In this document: piece after piece, positions 45,765-45,969 of the stretch
Layout: each line of letters starts with the position of its first letter
Numbering within the stretch: the first letter of the stretch is position 1
Virus record (IMG/VR): IMGVR_UViG_3300044691_000697
Coordinates: 1-45,969 of that record
Length of the DNA: 45,969 nt
Reading direction: 5' to 3' (one strand)
Source of the DNA: a virus
Translations under genes and position numbers: made by a program
Notes under the pieces: generated by a model
What the model saw: only the letters and a program-made list of their open reading frames with translations
Told to the model about the DNA's origin: nothing
The model's database searches: none

Positions 45765-45969
45765 ATGTTTTCAAGAATGGATATTTTAGGATTTTGGCAA
45801 AAGTGTCAGATCACACCGTCAGTTTTGGTAGATGCTCATAAAGCAGCTGGAGAGATTGTTCAATTCAAGTCTTTGTATGATCCAGTCGCAAACGCCACAA
45901 AAGTTCCGTGGTGGGTGATCGGTGCGATTGATGATCGAGAAGAATCATTCAATCACAAGGGCTACTTGG
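45765..45969 (+). CDS. Endolysin, N-terminal part (continues at 1)
   Basis: The first part of the endolysin described at 1-486. The ATG at 45765 has GGAGGG five bases upstream. The 26 residues before the overlap read MFSRMDILGFWQKCQITPSV and so on, with no signal peptide. The frame enters the 127-base overlap intact, giving a 187-residue protein once the circle is closed. Confidence 0.85.
   Translation, partial: MFSRMDILGFWQKCQITPSVLVDAHKAAGEIVQFKSLYDPVANATKVPWWVIGAIDDREESFNHKGYL
45843..45969. repeat. 127-bp terminal overlap (right copy)
   Basis: Identical to 1-127. See the left copy. It should be removed once when the genome is circularised, leaving 45,842 bp. Confidence 0.95.

Noticed and set aside
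1-45969. tRNA genes, CRISPR arrays, insertion sequences, integrase and attachment sites
   Set aside because: I looked for cloverleaf-like, regularly spaced or transposase-like signals on both strands and saw none; a tRNAscan or profile search was not possible here.

Overview
The window is one complete circular genome of a tailed phage (a myophage with a contractile tail), cut open inside its endolysin gene. Its last 127 bases (45843-45969) are identical to its first 127, so the unique circle is 45,842 bp. This is what an assembler leaves when it closes a circle with k=127, and the endolysin reads across the join. The host must be Gram-negative, because the phage encodes a lipoprotein, several proteins with Sec signal peptides and spanin-like membrane proteins. 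The secreted, mosaic tail fibre resembles fibres of predatory Bdellovibrionota, but naming the host from that is only a weak inference. I see no integrase, repressor, tRNA or CRISPR array, so a lytic lifestyle is likely but not proven.

Layout. (1) 45765-1522, rightward: end of the lysis module (endolysin, a membrane-anchored Ig-like protein) and a tyrosine/dual-specificity phosphatase. (2) 1566-5271, leftward: about 14 small, tightly overlapping early-type genes, including an HNH protein, two proteins with signal peptides, a 46-residue membrane protein and a gene that is intact only if a run of seven T is shifted. (3) 5272-5696: a divergent control region with candidate promoters on both strands, a dyad and three GGAAAAT repeats spaced 12 bp apart. 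(4) 5697-9269: a DNA-modification operon of QueD, QueE, FolE, a second small QueD-like protein, a DpdA-type transglycosylase and a ParB-like protein, most of them joined by 4-base stop/start overlaps. (5) 9444-19949: replication and recombination (initiator-like protein with a polypyrimidine linker, helicase-loader-like protein, RecE-like exonuclease with a SAP insert, RecT, RusA) with many small zinc-ribbon and coiled-coil proteins, a 3'-phosphatase-like HAD protein, a CsrA-like protein and a membrane glycosyltransferase of the ceramide glucosyltransferase/HpnI type. (6) 19981-27718: packaging and head (TerS, TerL, DUF1073 portal, MuF, DUF2213 protease with a nested scaffold start, cement protein, DUF2184 capsid), closed by a strong terminator. 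(7) 27832-31437: connector genes, with an unexpected HpnG-like nucleoside phosphorylase among them. (8) 31446-43212: contractile tail (sheath, tube, -1 frameshifted chaperone, tape measure, baseplate hub, spike, wedge, J, fibres). (9) 43265-45755: holin, spanin and lipoprotein candidates.

How it works together. The modification operon should make a 7-deazaguanine precursor from GTP (FolE, QueD, QueE) and exchange it into DNA with DpdA, protecting the genome from restriction. QueC is absent, so the base should stop at 7-carboxy-7-deazaguanine or a derivative of it, or use host QueC. RecE/RecT/RusA process replicating DNA for packaging. The structural block is a standard short-tailed myophage set. 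The most unusual cargo is the pair of homologues of hopanoid side-chain enzymes (HpnI-like and HpnG-like), the Cys-less QueD-like protein in the modification operon, and a tail fibre with a cleavable signal peptide. All functions are read from sequence motifs by eye; no database search was run.
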